Source: Noviherbaspirillum massiliense JC206 (GTDB taxonomy: Bacteria; Pseudomonadota; Gammaproteobacteria; Burkholderiales; Burkholderiaceae_D). From it: 64,000 nucleotides of DNA. Made by a program: the position numbers and the translations under genes. The notes under the pieces are model-generated. The model had not been told where the DNA came from. It saw only the letters and a list, made by a program, of their open reading frames with translations, and did not search any database. The stretch is taken from contig NZ_HE978634.1 in assembly GCF_000312045.1 (NCBI RefSeq), positions 2,164,098 to 2,228,097 on the forward strand, in the 5' to 3' direction. Below are positions 17,246 through 26,325 of the stretch, piece after piece (the first letter of the stretch is position 1; every line of letters starts with the position of its first letter).

Positions 17246-18844
17246 TCAGGAAGGAATCCTTACCAGGACGACACCGCCCTTGCCGTACAGGATTTCCGCT
17301 TGTCCCAAGTTCGGTAATTCATCGCTTCGGGTCAGGACCACATCTCCCGGTGCGGGAGCGCTGACCCGCCTGGTCACCGCTTGCCGGTACACGCTGAAGC
17401 TTGGCACGTTGATCCGCCACGCCACCACCGGCACGTTCAGTCTTTGTGCGACCGCAGCGGCTTCCTTCACCGGCCCCTGCTGCAGTTCGCCGACGGCGGG
17501 CAGGACCAGGCCGCCAGCGGCCGCAGCTCCCAGCAGTCCCATCGCGATCAGCCGCTGCCACACTGCGATGCGCGTGGCAAAGACGAGGGCTAGCATTGTC
17601 AGCAGCAGGATCAGGGCGGCCACGTAGTAGGACTGCCCGAACACATCCGGGCGCGTCAGCATTTCGCGTATATAAGTGTTGCGGATGCGCGGTCCGCTCC
17701 ATTGCAGCAATCCGGGCAGCGCCAGCACGATGCCCAGCATCAGCAGAGGCGGCGTGAATGCCAGCCAGCGCGACTGCAGGGATTCCCTGCGCATCGCCAT
17801 CAGCACGAACAGCGGTGAAATGCCATACAACAGGTAATGCGGCAGCTTGGTGCCGGCCAGCGAGAAGAAGATCAGCACCAGCAGAAACCAGGTCCACAGG
17901 AAAGTATCAAGCGGATGCGCCCACATGCGCCGGATGCCCGGCAAGACGCGGAGGAACAGGCCGCTGTAGGGCAACAGCAGCACCAGGCTCATCGGCAGGT
18001 AGTAGAGCATGTTGCCGCTGTGCCCCTGGAGCGGGGACATGAAGCGCTCGACATTGTGGCGCATGAAAAAACCCGCGAGGAATGCCGAACCCTGTTCACG
18101 GTATTCGAGCAGGTACCAGGGGCCGGCCACCACGAGAAAAATGGCCCAACCGACCGGATCGGTCACTGCTTTCCACCAGGAGCGCAGCTTGCCATGCAGC
18201 AGAAACGCGATCGCGCTCGTGGCAAACGGAATGAAGAGCGCGATCGGTCCCTTGGTGAGCATGCCGAGTGCCATCCACAGGAATGCGCGATACCGGTACT
18301 TCTGGAGCGGCTGCTCCAGATAACGGTACACGTCGAACATGGCGAGGACAAGAAACAGGTTCAGCAGCGCATCGGCTGTCGCGGCACGCCCGATGACATT
18401 GAAGCCGAGCGTCGTTGCCGCGATCACGGCAGCCGCATAACCGGTCGTGCGGCCCGCCTGATGCCAGGCAAAGCAAAGGATTGCCAGTATCCAGCCGATG
18501 CTGGCCATAGCGGACGGTAGCCTGAACGCCAATTCATGAATGCCGAACAGCGATACGGAAATCGCCTGCAGCCAGTAGATGAGAATCGGCTTGTCGAAGC
18601 GCAGGTTGCCGTTCAGGTAGGTGGTCAGATAATCCCGGCGCTCCAGCATTTCACGCGTTGCCTCGCTGAAGGCTCCCTCGTCCACGTCGAACAGCGGAAC
18701 CTGGCCGAGCTGGACCAGCAGGCCGACGCAGATGGCGAGCGCCAGCAGCACCGGAAGCGCCGCCGGGGATTGCATCACCCGGGACGGCAGGCTTGCGCCT
18801 TTCCCGGGCAGGAAATCGGTACGGTCGGAGCCGGTCCGGTTCAT
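17246..18844 (-). CDS. ArnT-like GT39/GT83 membrane glycosyltransferase
   Basis: A 532-residue polytopic protein (11-13 hydrophobic segments, then a small C-terminal soluble part). The first periplasmic loop has the ArnT-like acidic motif FDVDEGAFSEATREM and then FDKPILIYWLQ; ArnT uses these to handle polyprenyl-phosphate-linked sugar. Such enzymes move a sugar from undecaprenyl phosphate to lipid A or another acceptor on the periplasmic face. I use ATG 18844, 13 bases after the GT2 stop; ATG 18775 is an alternative and the reading from 18982 overlaps GT2. No arnA, arnB or arnD is nearby, so the sugar is probably not aminoarabinose. Confidence 0.82.
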   Translation of the reverse strand: MNRTGSDRTDFLPGKGASLPSRVMQSPAALPVLLALAICVGLLVQLGQVPLFDVDEGAFSEATREMLERRDYLTTYLNGNLRFDKPILIYWLQAISVSLFGIHELAFRLPSAMASIGWILAILCFAWHQAGRTTGYAAAVIAATTLGFNVIGRAATADALLNLFLVLAMFDVYRYLEQPLQKYRYRAFLWMALGMLTKGPIALFIPFATSAIAFLLHGKLRSWWKAVTDPVGWAIFLVVAGPWYLLEYREQGSAFLAGFFMRHNVERFMSPLQGHSGNMLYYLPMSLVLLLPYSGLFLRVLPGIRRMWAHPLDTFLWTWFLLVLIFFSLAGTKLPHYLLYGISPLFVLMAMRRESLQSRWLAFTPPLLMLGIVLALPGLLQWSGPRIRNTYIREMLTRPDVFGQSYYVAALILLLTMLALVFATRIAVWQRLIAMGLLGAAAAGGLVLPAVGELQQGPVKEAAAVAQRLNVPVVAWRINVPSFSVYRQAVTRRVSAPAPGDVVLTRSDELPNLGQAEILYGKGGVVLVRIPS

Positions 18845-18857
18845 GACATGCGTTCCA

Positions 18858-19952
18858 TCATCCGGCCTCGCGTCCCCGCACAGGCGCAGGCTGCCTCGAT
18901 GCCTGCAGCGTGACTTCGCCTTCCGGCTTGGGTATGCCATGCTGGGCATCGTTCGGGTCGCCGAGGACCGTGCGCACTGCATAGGTTTTCGTGCCGGTCG
19001 ATTCGAAATAGGTACGCGCCAGCATCTCGGTCACGATGCCGGTGCTGATGAACTGCACGCCGATGACTGCAAGCAGCGCGCCCAGCAGCAGCAGCGGACG
19101 GTTGCCGATCGCCTCGCCATCGACAAGCTTGGCCCATGCCAGCGAGGCGAGAATCAGGAAGCCCGCCAGGCCGAACAGCATGCCGATGCGCCCGAAAAAA
19201 TGGCCGGGCTTGGCGCGGAAGCGCATGAAGAAATACACCGAGAGCAGGTCGAGCATCACCTTGAAGGTTCTCGACAGGCCGTACTTCGACTCTCCATGGA
19301 TGCGCGGGAAATGGCTGACCGGTTCTTCCTTGATGCGGGCGGGAGAAGTCACGGTGGCCATCCATGTCGGAATGAAGCGGTGCATCTCGCCATACAGCCT
19401 CACCTGTCTGATGACGGAAGCGCGGAAGACCTTCAGCGAGCAGCCGTAGTCGTGCAGCCGCACGCCGGTGACCGCGACGATCAGGCGGTTCGCCAGCCAG
19501 GACGGCACTTTCCTGAACCACAGGTTGTCCTGGCGCTGATGACGCCAGCCGACCAGCAGGTCCAGGTCTTCCGCCAGCAGGCGGTCGACCATGCGCGGAA
19601 TGTCTGAGGGATTGTTCTGCAGGTCGCCGTCCATGGTAGCGATGATCGTGCCCTGCGCTGCGTCGATGCCGGCTTGCATGGCTGCCGTCTGGCCGAAGTT
19701 GCGTTGCAGGATGATGGCCGAGACATGCTCCGGATAACGCGCGACCGCCTGGCTCAGCCGTTCCGCCGTGCCATCGCGGCTGCCGTCATCGACCAGGATC
19801 AGCTGCCATGGCCAATGCGCCGGCGTCAGCGCGGCATGGACTTGCTCCACCAGCGGTCCGATGTTGTCTTCTTCGTTATAGACGGGCACCACCACCGACA
19901 GCCGGTGCTGCCCGTTGCGCTGCCCTCGCTCGGCATCTGTCTTCGTCCACAT
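18858..19952 (-). CDS. GT2 polyprenyl-phosphate glycosyltransferase (ArnC/DPMS-like)
   Basis: A 364-residue protein with an N-terminal GT-A domain (SVVVPVYNEEDNI, then VDDGSRDGT, then DGDLQNNP) and two C-terminal helices (about residues 265-285 and 300-325), the layout of ArnC, GtrB and dolichyl-phosphate-mannose synthase. It would load a nucleotide sugar onto undecaprenyl phosphate on the cytoplasmic side. ATG 19952 is preferred to the TTG at 19958. It follows the epimerase by 14 bases and precedes the ArnT-like transferase by 13, so donor, carrier loading and transfer are encoded in order. Confidence 0.87.
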   Translation of the reverse strand: MWTKTDAERGQRNGQHRLSVVVPVYNEEDNIGPLVEQVHAALTPAHWPWQLILVDDGSRDGTAERLSQAVARYPEHVSAIILQRNFGQTAAMQAGIDAAQGTIIATMDGDLQNNPSDIPRMVDRLLAEDLDLLVGWRHQRQDNLWFRKVPSWLANRLIVAVTGVRLHDYGCSLKVFRASVIRQVRLYGEMHRFIPTWMATVTSPARIKEEPVSHFPRIHGESKYGLSRTFKVMLDLLSVYFFMRFRAKPGHFFGRIGMLFGLAGFLILASLAWAKLVDGEAIGNRPLLLLGALLAVIGVQFISTGIVTEMLARTYFESTGTKTYAVRTVLGDPNDAQHGIPKPEGEVTLQASRQPAPVRGREAG

Positions 19953-19966
19953 TGGCAAAGGTCCGG

Positions 19967-20977
19967 TTAAGAATGATAGCTTTTGTACCAGTCGGCAAAG
20001 CGGGCGATGCCAGCGGCGAGCGGCGTGGCGGGCGCCCAGCCGGTGGCTTTCGCCAGTTCGCTGGAATCCGCGCTGGTGGCGATCACATCGCCCGCCTGCA
20101 TCGGGCGGAAAATCATTTGCGCCTTGCGCCCGAGCTCCTTCTCGAGGGTCTCGATGAAGTCGATCAGCGCGACGGGCTGCTGATTGCCAACGTTGTAAAT
20201 CCGATAGGGCGCGTGGCTGGTCGCGGGGTCGGGATGGAAGGCATCGAAATCCGGATCCGGGTTTGCCGGATGCCGCATGATGCGCACGATGGATTCCACC
20301 ACGTCGTCCACATAAGTGAAGTCGCGCAGCATCTTTCCTTCATTGAATACTTCGATCGGACGGCCCTGCGTGATCGCATCGGCAAACAGCATGGGTGCCA
20401 TATCCGGGCGTCCCCATGGTCCGTACACCGTGAAGAAGCGCAAGCCGGTGGTCGGCAACCCATATAAATGACTGAAACTGTGCGCCAGCAGTTCATCGCT
20501 TCTCTTGGTTGCCGCGTATACGCTGACCGGATGATCCGCCGGATGATGCTCGCTGAAGGGCATGAGCCGGTTTGCGCCGTAAATGCTTGAGCTGCTTGCA
20601 TACACCAGATGCGACACCCTATGTTTCCTGCAGCTGTCGAGGACATTGGCGAACCCGACCAGGTTGCTCATGATGTAGCGCTGCAGGTGTTCGGCCGGGT
20701 GCCGGACACCGGTCTGGGCGGCAAGATGCACGACAGTGGTAAAACCGCCGGAACGGAACAGCTCATCCACCGAGTCCGCGTCCGCCAGGTCGAGCTCTGC
20801 AAAGCGGAAGCCGGCATGACGAGAAAGCACTGCAAGACGGGCCCGCTGCAGGCCGCCATGCGATGGACCCTGTGTGGCCTGCATGTTGTCGATGCCGACC
20901 ACCTGCTGCCCATCCTGCAGCAGGCGGTGTGCCAGGTGCATGCCGATAAAGCCTCCTGCTCCAGTAACAAGAATCAT
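19967..20977 (-). CDS. NAD-dependent epimerase, UDP-glucuronate 4-epimerase type
   Basis: A 336-residue extended short-chain dehydrogenase. It shows the NAD-binding ILVTGAGGFIGMHLA at the N-terminus, the ASSSSIYG serine and the catalytic YAATK pair. The LRFFTVYGPWGRPDMAP and RDFTYVDDVVE segments are those of UDP-glucuronate 4-epimerases, which make UDP-galacturonate; UDP-glucose epimerases differ there. Substrate remains inferred. ATG 20977 begins the conserved N-terminus. It is the first gene of the five-gene envelope operon. Confidence 0.85.
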   Translation of the reverse strand: MILVTGAGGFIGMHLAHRLLQDGQQVVGIDNMQATQGPSHGGLQRARLAVLSRHAGFRFAELDLADADSVDELFRSGGFTTVVHLAAQTGVRHPAEHLQRYIMSNLVGFANVLDSCRKHRVSHLVYASSSSIYGANRLMPFSEHHPADHPVSVYAATKRSDELLAHSFSHLYGLPTTGLRFFTVYGPWGRPDMAPMLFADAITQGRPIEVFNEGKMLRDFTYVDDVVESIVRIMRHPANPDPDFDAFHPDPATSHAPYRIYNVGNQQPVALIDFIETLEKELGRKAQMIFRPMQAGDVIATSADSSELAKATGWAPATPLAAGIARFADWYKSYHS

Positions 20978-21471
20978 CCCGATGTGTCCAATGCAGTTAA
21001 AGACGGCCAAGCGCCGCTTCCTTCAGCCTTCGCGGCGCACTACGTACTCTTTGATTCCGCTGCGCTCGTCAGGCCCGAAAGAACGGACGCGCACGCCCGC
21101 CATGCTGCTGACCGCTTGCGTTTAAACTGGCCGGTCCTCCCGAAATGTCGGCAAGCCGCGTGGAGAAATGCGCCACCGCCCTTGTTCCTGCATTGGAGTG
21201 CAGCCGATTTCGAAGCGGCGCCTGGTCCTGCAGGCTTCCCCGAGGATTCCCAAGCCTCCGGAAAGCGGGTCGGGTTCCCGAGTGGCACGTCAGTGTGGCT
21301 TGTACTTGTCCGCCATCTCATGAAGTTGCGCATGGCGGTCAGCCGGCTGTCATAGCGCAAAAGAAATCTTCGCCCCGTGTTTATATAAGAAGCAGCATAA
21401 GAGACTTTGCTTTAACGCAAAGGCAAGGCATGTCATATCTGCGCGTTTTCCGCAGGGAAATGAAGCGGGAT
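20978..21471. other. About 500-base region with no supported gene
   Basis: It lies upstream of the epimerase operon and downstream of prpE. Open frames of 106 codons (minus, 21040-21360) and 138 codons (plus, 21145-21561, running into prpE) match nothing I know and lack good ribosome sites. An AT-rich stretch at 21361-21420 could hold a promoter. A small RNA cannot be excluded by reading alone. Confidence 0.5.
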
Positions 21472-21500
21472 TGCCGGGCACTGGAAAGCGGTGCCCGGCA
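21472..21500 (-). terminator. Probable terminator of the prp operon after prpE
   Basis: A perfect 10-bp stem, TGCCGGGCAC (21472-21481) with GTGCCCGGCA (21491-21500) and a 9-base loop, begins 22 bases beyond the prpE stop. The sequence after the stem on the minus strand is only modestly T-rich, so Rho may contribute. Confidence 0.55.
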
Positions 21501-21522
21501 TGGGGAAATAAGGCGTGCGGCG

Positions 21523-23412
21523 TCAGCTCTTGAGTGCGCCTTCGATCTGATGAAGGGCTGACGGATCTTCGATCGTCGGCAAGTCTCCGGGATCACGGCC
21601 TTCGCAGATCGCCTGGATGGCCCGGCGGAGCAGCTTGCCGGAGCGGGTTTTCGGCAGCAGCGTCACGAAGTAGATCCGGGCCGGCCGGCCAAGCGCGCCC
21701 AAGCGTCTGTCGACCACTGCCATGATCTCGCCTTCCAGCGTCCGCCGCTCTTCGGCTGTCGTTGCCGCCTGTGCATTCTTCAGTACCGCGAAGGCAACCG
21801 CGACCTGCCCCTTGAGCTTGTCCTCGATGCCGACCACCGCCACCTCGGACACGTTCGGATGGCTGGAAATGCTTTCCTCGATCTCGCGCGTGCCGAGTCG
21901 GTGTCCCGCGACATTGATCACGTCATCGGTACGGCCAAGGATGAAGTAATAACCGTCCGCATCGCGGATGCCCCAGTCGAAGGTCGAATACGCCTGCTGG
22001 TCCGCGAAGTTGGACCAATAGGTATCGAGGAAGCGCCGGTCGTCGCCATACACGGTCTGCATGCATCCCGGTGGCAGCGGACCTTCGATCACCACCACGC
22101 CCTTCTCGTTCGCGCCGCAGGTCTTGCCCGTCCCTTCATTCAGGATCTTCACCTTGTAGCCGTACATTGGCACGCCCGGGCTGCCAAGCCGCGCCGGCCG
22201 GTCGTCCACGCCGCGCGCGATCGAGAGGATGGGCCAGCCGGTTTCAGTCTGCCAGTAGTTGTCGATCACCGGCACATCCAGCGCGGATGAAATCCATTCG
22301 GAAGTCGATTCATCCAGCGGTTCGCCGGCGAGGTAGAGCGTCTTCAGGGAAGACAGGTCATGTTTCTTCATGAATTCCGGCGGTTGCTTCTTCAGCACCC
22401 GCACCGCCGTCGGTGCCGAGAACATGCGACTGACCTTGTATTTCTCGACGATGCTCCACCAGATTCCCGCATCAGGGCGGATCGGCAGTCCTTCATACAG
22501 GACGGTCGCCATGCCGGCGATCAGCGGGCCGTAGACGATGTAGGAATGGCCAACCACCCAGCCGATGTCGGACGTGCAGAAATAGGTTTCCCCCGCCTTG
22601 CCGCCGAAGATGTAATCCATGGAAGCAGCGAGCGCCACCGCATAACCGCCGACATCGCGCTGCACGCCCTTGGGCTTGCCAGTCGTACCGGAGGTGTAGA
22701 GGATGTAGGAGGATTCATTGGACTCCAGCCAGGTAACGGGAACCTGCGCATCGGCGTGCTTTTCGCGCAGCTCCGCATAATCCACGTCCCGGCCTGGCAC
22801 CCTTTCCATTGCTGCCAGGCCGCGGTCGACGAGCAGCACATGGTCGGGCTTGTGCTGCGCCATGCGGATCGCCTCGTCCAGCAAGGGCTTGTAGGCGACG
22901 ACCTTGCCGCCGCGCGAACCCGCATCGGCGGACACGACCAGCTTCGGCGTCGCGTCCTCGATGCGGCTGGCCAGGCTGTTGGATGCAAAGCCGCCGAACA
23001 CGACCGAATGGATCGCGCCGATGCGGGCGCAGGCGAGCATGGCGAATACCGCTTCCGCAATCATCGGCATGTAGATCAGGACGCGGTCGCCCTTGCCCAC
23101 GGCGAGCGACTGCATCATGGCCGCCGCGCGATTGACTTCGGCATGCAGTTCGGCAAACGTGTATGTCTTTTCGCTGCCGGTTTCGGTGGAGATGGCGATC
23201 AGGGCCGGCTTGTCGCCCTGGCTGCCCGTCCACCGATCGACGGCGTTGTAGCAGAGATTGGTCTTGCCGCCGACGAACCAGCGGGTGAATGGCGGCTTCG
23301 AATAATCGAGCACCCGGGAAAACGGCTCCTGCCAGTGAATCCGCCTGGCCTCGTCAGCCCAGAATCCGTTCGGGTCGTCGACAGAGCGTTGGTAGAAATC
23401 TGAATAATTCAT
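21523..23412 (-). CDS. prpE: Propionyl-CoA synthetase
   Basis: A 629-residue acyl-adenylate-forming enzyme, the usual PrpE length. The P-loop-like YTSGTTGKPKGVQRDVGGY and the C-terminal RSGKLLRR lysine (the site acetylated or propionylated in relatives) are present. It activates propionate to propionyl-CoA, feeding the methylcitrate cycle encoded upstream. ATG 23412 has an excellent GGAGGAGA ribosome site; the reading from 23514 adds 34 non-conserved residues. It is separated from prpD by 179 bases, so it may have an extra promoter, but I could not identify one. Confidence 0.95.
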   Translation of the reverse strand: MNYSDFYQRSVDDPNGFWADEARRIHWQEPFSRVLDYSKPPFTRWFVGGKTNLCYNAVDRWTGSQGDKPALIAISTETGSEKTYTFAELHAEVNRAAAMMQSLAVGKGDRVLIYMPMIAEAVFAMLACARIGAIHSVVFGGFASNSLASRIEDATPKLVVSADAGSRGGKVVAYKPLLDEAIRMAQHKPDHVLLVDRGLAAMERVPGRDVDYAELREKHADAQVPVTWLESNESSYILYTSGTTGKPKGVQRDVGGYAVALAASMDYIFGGKAGETYFCTSDIGWVVGHSYIVYGPLIAGMATVLYEGLPIRPDAGIWWSIVEKYKVSRMFSAPTAVRVLKKQPPEFMKKHDLSSLKTLYLAGEPLDESTSEWISSALDVPVIDNYWQTETGWPILSIARGVDDRPARLGSPGVPMYGYKVKILNEGTGKTCGANEKGVVVIEGPLPPGCMQTVYGDDRRFLDTYWSNFADQQAYSTFDWGIRDADGYYFILGRTDDVINVAGHRLGTREIEESISSHPNVSEVAVVGIEDKLKGQVAVAFAVLKNAQAATTAEERRTLEGEIMAVVDRRLGALGRPARIYFVTLLPKTRSGKLLRRAIQAICEGRDPGDLPTIEDPSALHQIEGALKS

Positions 23413-23591
23413 TGTCTCCTCCGATTTCACTTCAAATGCAGCCGGATGCAAGCCAGTTTCGTCGATCCGCCTTACTGTGCGCTTACAAGGCATGCGCGAG
23501 TCAAGCGAGATCAAAGGAAGGGACGGGAGCCAGACGGAAAGATTCGTTGCGCGGGAGGAGCGCCTTCCGGGCTTATTTCCACGCGGACAGG

Positions 23592-25043
23592 TCAGATGAC
23601 GTACAGGTCGACATATTCGTGCACCGGCATGGCTTCGAGCTTTGCCTGGTCGAGCGAGATGTCGAGGATCATCTGTTGTTGCCTGGGGGGGAAGCGGCGT
23701 GCCAGGTTGGTGCGGAACTTCGCTTCCAGCAGAGGGATGCCTTCCGCGCGACGGCGCGCATGGCCGATCGGATACTCCACCACGACTTCCGGCAGCACTT
23801 CCCCGCTGTTCAGTTCGACCGTCAGCGCATTCGCAATCGAGCGCTTGTGCGGGTCGTGGTAATCGGCGGTGAAGGCCGGATCTTCAACGCACACGATCTT
23901 CTCGCGCAATGCATCGATGCGCGGGTCGGCAGCCACTTCATCCTCGTAATCGGCGGCGGTCAGATGGCCGTACAGCAGCGGAACGGCCACCATGTACTGG
24001 ATGCAATGGTCGCGGTCGGCCGGGTTGTCCAGTGGGCCTTTCTTGTCGATGATGCGGATGCAGGCTTCATGGGTGCGGATCGTGATTTTCCGGATGTCAT
24101 CGGCCGACTTGCCGTCTTTCTTCAATGCGGCGTGGATTGTCATTGCCGCTTCGACCGCCGTCTGAGCATGGAATTCGGCCGGATAGGAAATCTTGAACAG
24201 CACGTTTTCCATCACATAACTGCCCCATTGCGCCGACGGGCGCTGGAAGCGGAACGGGTGGCCCTTGAACAGCACGTCGTAGAAACCCCAGGTCCTGGCG
24301 CTCAGCACCGAGGGATAGCCCATCTCCCCCGTTTTCGCGATCAAGGCGAGCCGTACCGCACGGGAAGTCGCGTCGCCGGCCGCCCATGACTTGCGCGAGC
24401 CGGTGTTTGGCGCGTGGCGGTAGGTGCGCAAGGACTGGCCATCGACCCAGGCCAGCGATATCGCATTCAGGATTTCCTCGCGCGACAGGCCGAGCATCTG
24501 CGCGACAACGGCGGTCGAGGCCACCTTGACCAGCACCACATGGTCGAGGCCGACCTTGTTGAAGGAATTTTCCAGGGCGATGCAGCCCTGTATCTCGTGC
24601 GCCTTGATCATGCCGGTCAGCACATCGCGCATGGTGAGCGGCTTCTTGCCCATCGCAACGGCGTTGCGCGACAGCCAGTCGGCCACCGCGAGGATGCCGC
24701 CGAGGTTGTCGGACGGATGGCCCCATTCAGCCGCCAGCCAGGTATCGTTGAAGTCCAGCCAGCGGATCATGGTGCCGATGTTGAATGCGGCCTGCACCGG
24801 GTCGAGCTGGAATTGCGTGCCCGGCACCTTCGCACCGTTCGGCACCATCGTACCTTGCACGATCGGCCCGAGCAGCTTGGCGCAGGCCGGATACTCGAGG
24901 GCTTCGAGGCCGCAGCCGAGCGTGTCGATCAGGCAGTTGCGCGCCGTCTCGTAAGCGAGCTCTGAACGGACCTCGGTGTTCAAGACGTAATCGGCAATGT
25001 CGACCAGGACCTGGTCCCAGTCGGGGCGGGTGGCAGATTCCAT
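23592..25043 (-). CDS. prpD: 2-methylcitrate dehydratase (MmgE/PrpD family)
   Basis: A 483-residue protein, exactly the enteric PrpD length, with strongly conserved stretches such as [19 protein letters not shown] and [20 protein letters not shown]. PrpD is a cofactor-independent 2-methylcitrate dehydratase. It is present in addition to AcnD and PrpF, which together do the same step by another stereochemical route. The start codon lies in a hairpin preceded by a three-codon mini-ORF (see 25036-25063); the only strong ribosome site, GGAGG, is 21 bases away from it. Confidence 0.95.
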   Translation of the reverse strand: MESATRPDWDQVLVDIADYVLNTEVRSELAYETARNCLIDTLGCGLEALEYPACAKLLGPIVQGTMVPNGAKVPGTQFQLDPVQAAFNIGTMIRWLDFNDTWLAAEWGHPSDNLGGILAVADWLSRNAVAMGKKPLTMRDVLTGMIKAHEIQGCIALENSFNKVGLDHVVLVKVASTAVVAQMLGLSREEILNAISLAWVDGQSLRTYRHAPNTGSRKSWAAGDATSRAVRLALIAKTGEMGYPSVLSARTWGFYDVLFKGHPFRFQRPSAQWGSYVMENVLFKISYPAEFHAQTAVEAAMTIHAALKKDGKSADDIRKITIRTHEACIRIIDKKGPLDNPADRDHCIQYMVAVPLLYGHLTAADYEDEVAADPRIDALREKIVCVEDPAFTADYHDPHKRSIANALTVELNSGEVLPEVVVEYPIGHARRRAEGIPLLEAKFRTNLARRFPPRQQQMILDISLDQAKLEAMPVHEYVDLYVI

Positions 25044-25063
25044 GCCATTTAGGACATGGAATC
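25036..25063 (-). promoter_or_regulatory. Hairpin with mini-ORF sequestering the prpD start
   Basis: In the prpF-prpD gap the message reads GATTCCATG, a 10-base loop, then CATGGAATC: a perfect 9-bp stem. The prpD ATG (25043-25041) is in the 3' arm. A second ATG in the 5' arm (25057) starts ATG-TCC-TAA and is 7 bases from GGAGG (25069-25065), the ideal spacing, whereas prpD's ATG is 21 bases away. Ribosomes would meet the mini-ORF first, melt the hairpin and could restart at prpD 5 bases after its stop. Confidence 0.55.
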
Positions 25064-25077
25064 GCCTCCGCTGTTCC

Positions 25078-26268
25078 TTAAAACGCGTCGCCCGGCACGC
25101 GCACCCATCCTTCCATCAACACCCGCGCGCTGCGGCTCATGATGGCCTTGGTCACGCTCCATTCTCCGTTGGCCTGGCGCGCTTCCGCACCGACGCGCAA
25201 GGTGCCGGAGGGATGACCGAAGCGCACCGCATTGCGTTCGCCGCCGCCTGCGGCGAGATTGACCAGCGTACCGGGAATCGCTGCGGCGGTGCCGATGGCA
25301 ACCGCTGCCGTGCCCATCATTGCGTGATGCAGCTTGCCCATGGACATCGCGCGCACCAGCAGGTCGATCCCGTCCGCCTTCACCGTCTTGCCGCTGGAAG
25401 CGACATACTCCTTCGGCGGCGCGACGAAGGCAACCTTGGGCGTGTGCTGGCGTTTGGCGGCCTCGTCGAGGTTCCTGATCAGCCCCATGCGCATCGCGCC
25501 GTAGGCCCGGATGGTCTCGAACTTCAGCAGTGCTTCGGGATTGCCGTTGATCGCTTCCTGCAGTTCGGTGCCGTTGTAGCCGATCTCGTCGGCATTCACG
25601 AAGATGGTTGGAATGCCGGCATTGATCATGGTGGCCTTCAGCGTGCCGACACCCGGCACTTGGAGATCGTCCACCAGATTCCCGGTCGGGAACATCGCAC
25701 CGCCTGCACCCTCTTCTTCCGCGGCCGGATCGAGGAATTCCAGCTGCACTTCCGCAGCCGGGAATGTCACGCCGTCGAGCTCGAAGTCGCCGGTTTCCTG
25801 CACCTGCCCGTTGGTGATCGGCACATGCGCAATGATGGTCTTGCCGATGTTCGCCTGCCAGATGCGCACCGTGGCGATGCCATTCTCGGGAATACGGCTG
25901 GCATCGATCAGGTCATTGCTGATTGCGAAGGGACCGACCGCAGCGGACAGGTTGCCGCAGTTGCCGCTCCAGTCGACGAAGGGCTTGTCGATGGAGACCT
26001 GGCCGAACAGGTAATCTACATCATGCTCGGGCCGGCCGCTTTTGCTGACGATGACCGTCTTGCTGGTGCTGGACGTTGCGCCGCCCATGCCGTCGATTTG
26101 CTTCCCGTACGGGTCGGGGCTGCCGATGACGCGCAGCAGCAGCTTGTCGCGGGCTTCGCCCGGCACCTGCGCGCGCTCGGGCAGATCCTGCAGGCGGAAG
26201 AACACGCCCTTGCTGGTCCCGCCACGCATGTAGGTCGCGGGGATTTTGATTTGGGGGATGTGAGCCAT
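25078..26268 (-). CDS. prpF: 2-methylaconitate cis-trans isomerase
   Basis: A 396-residue diaminopimelate-epimerase-fold isomerase. The residues matching the catalytic pair described for PrpF are visible as K70 (in TSSTSKT) and C104 (in [12 protein letters not shown]). It converts the trans isomer of 2-methylaconitate released by AcnD to the cis form that aconitase can hydrate. It lies between acnD (57 bases upstream) and prpD (34 bases downstream), the standard order in betaproteobacteria. Confidence 0.95.
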   Translation of the reverse strand: MAHIPQIKIPATYMRGGTSKGVFFRLQDLPERAQVPGEARDKLLLRVIGSPDPYGKQIDGMGGATSSTSKTVIVSKSGRPEHDVDYLFGQVSIDKPFVDWSGNCGNLSAAVGPFAISNDLIDASRIPENGIATVRIWQANIGKTIIAHVPITNGQVQETGDFELDGVTFPAAEVQLEFLDPAAEEEGAGGAMFPTGNLVDDLQVPGVGTLKATMINAGIPTIFVNADEIGYNGTELQEAINGNPEALLKFETIRAYGAMRMGLIRNLDEAAKRQHTPKVAFVAPPKEYVASSGKTVKADGIDLLVRAMSMGKLHHAMMGTAAVAIGTAAAIPGTLVNLAAGGGERNAVRFGHPSGTLRVGAEARQANGEWSVTKAIMSRSARVLMEGWVRVPGDAF

Positions 26269-26325
26269 GTTTTTTTATCCTGTGGATTTTCCCTCCCCCT
26301 TCAAGGAGAAGGGATTGCAACAGCT

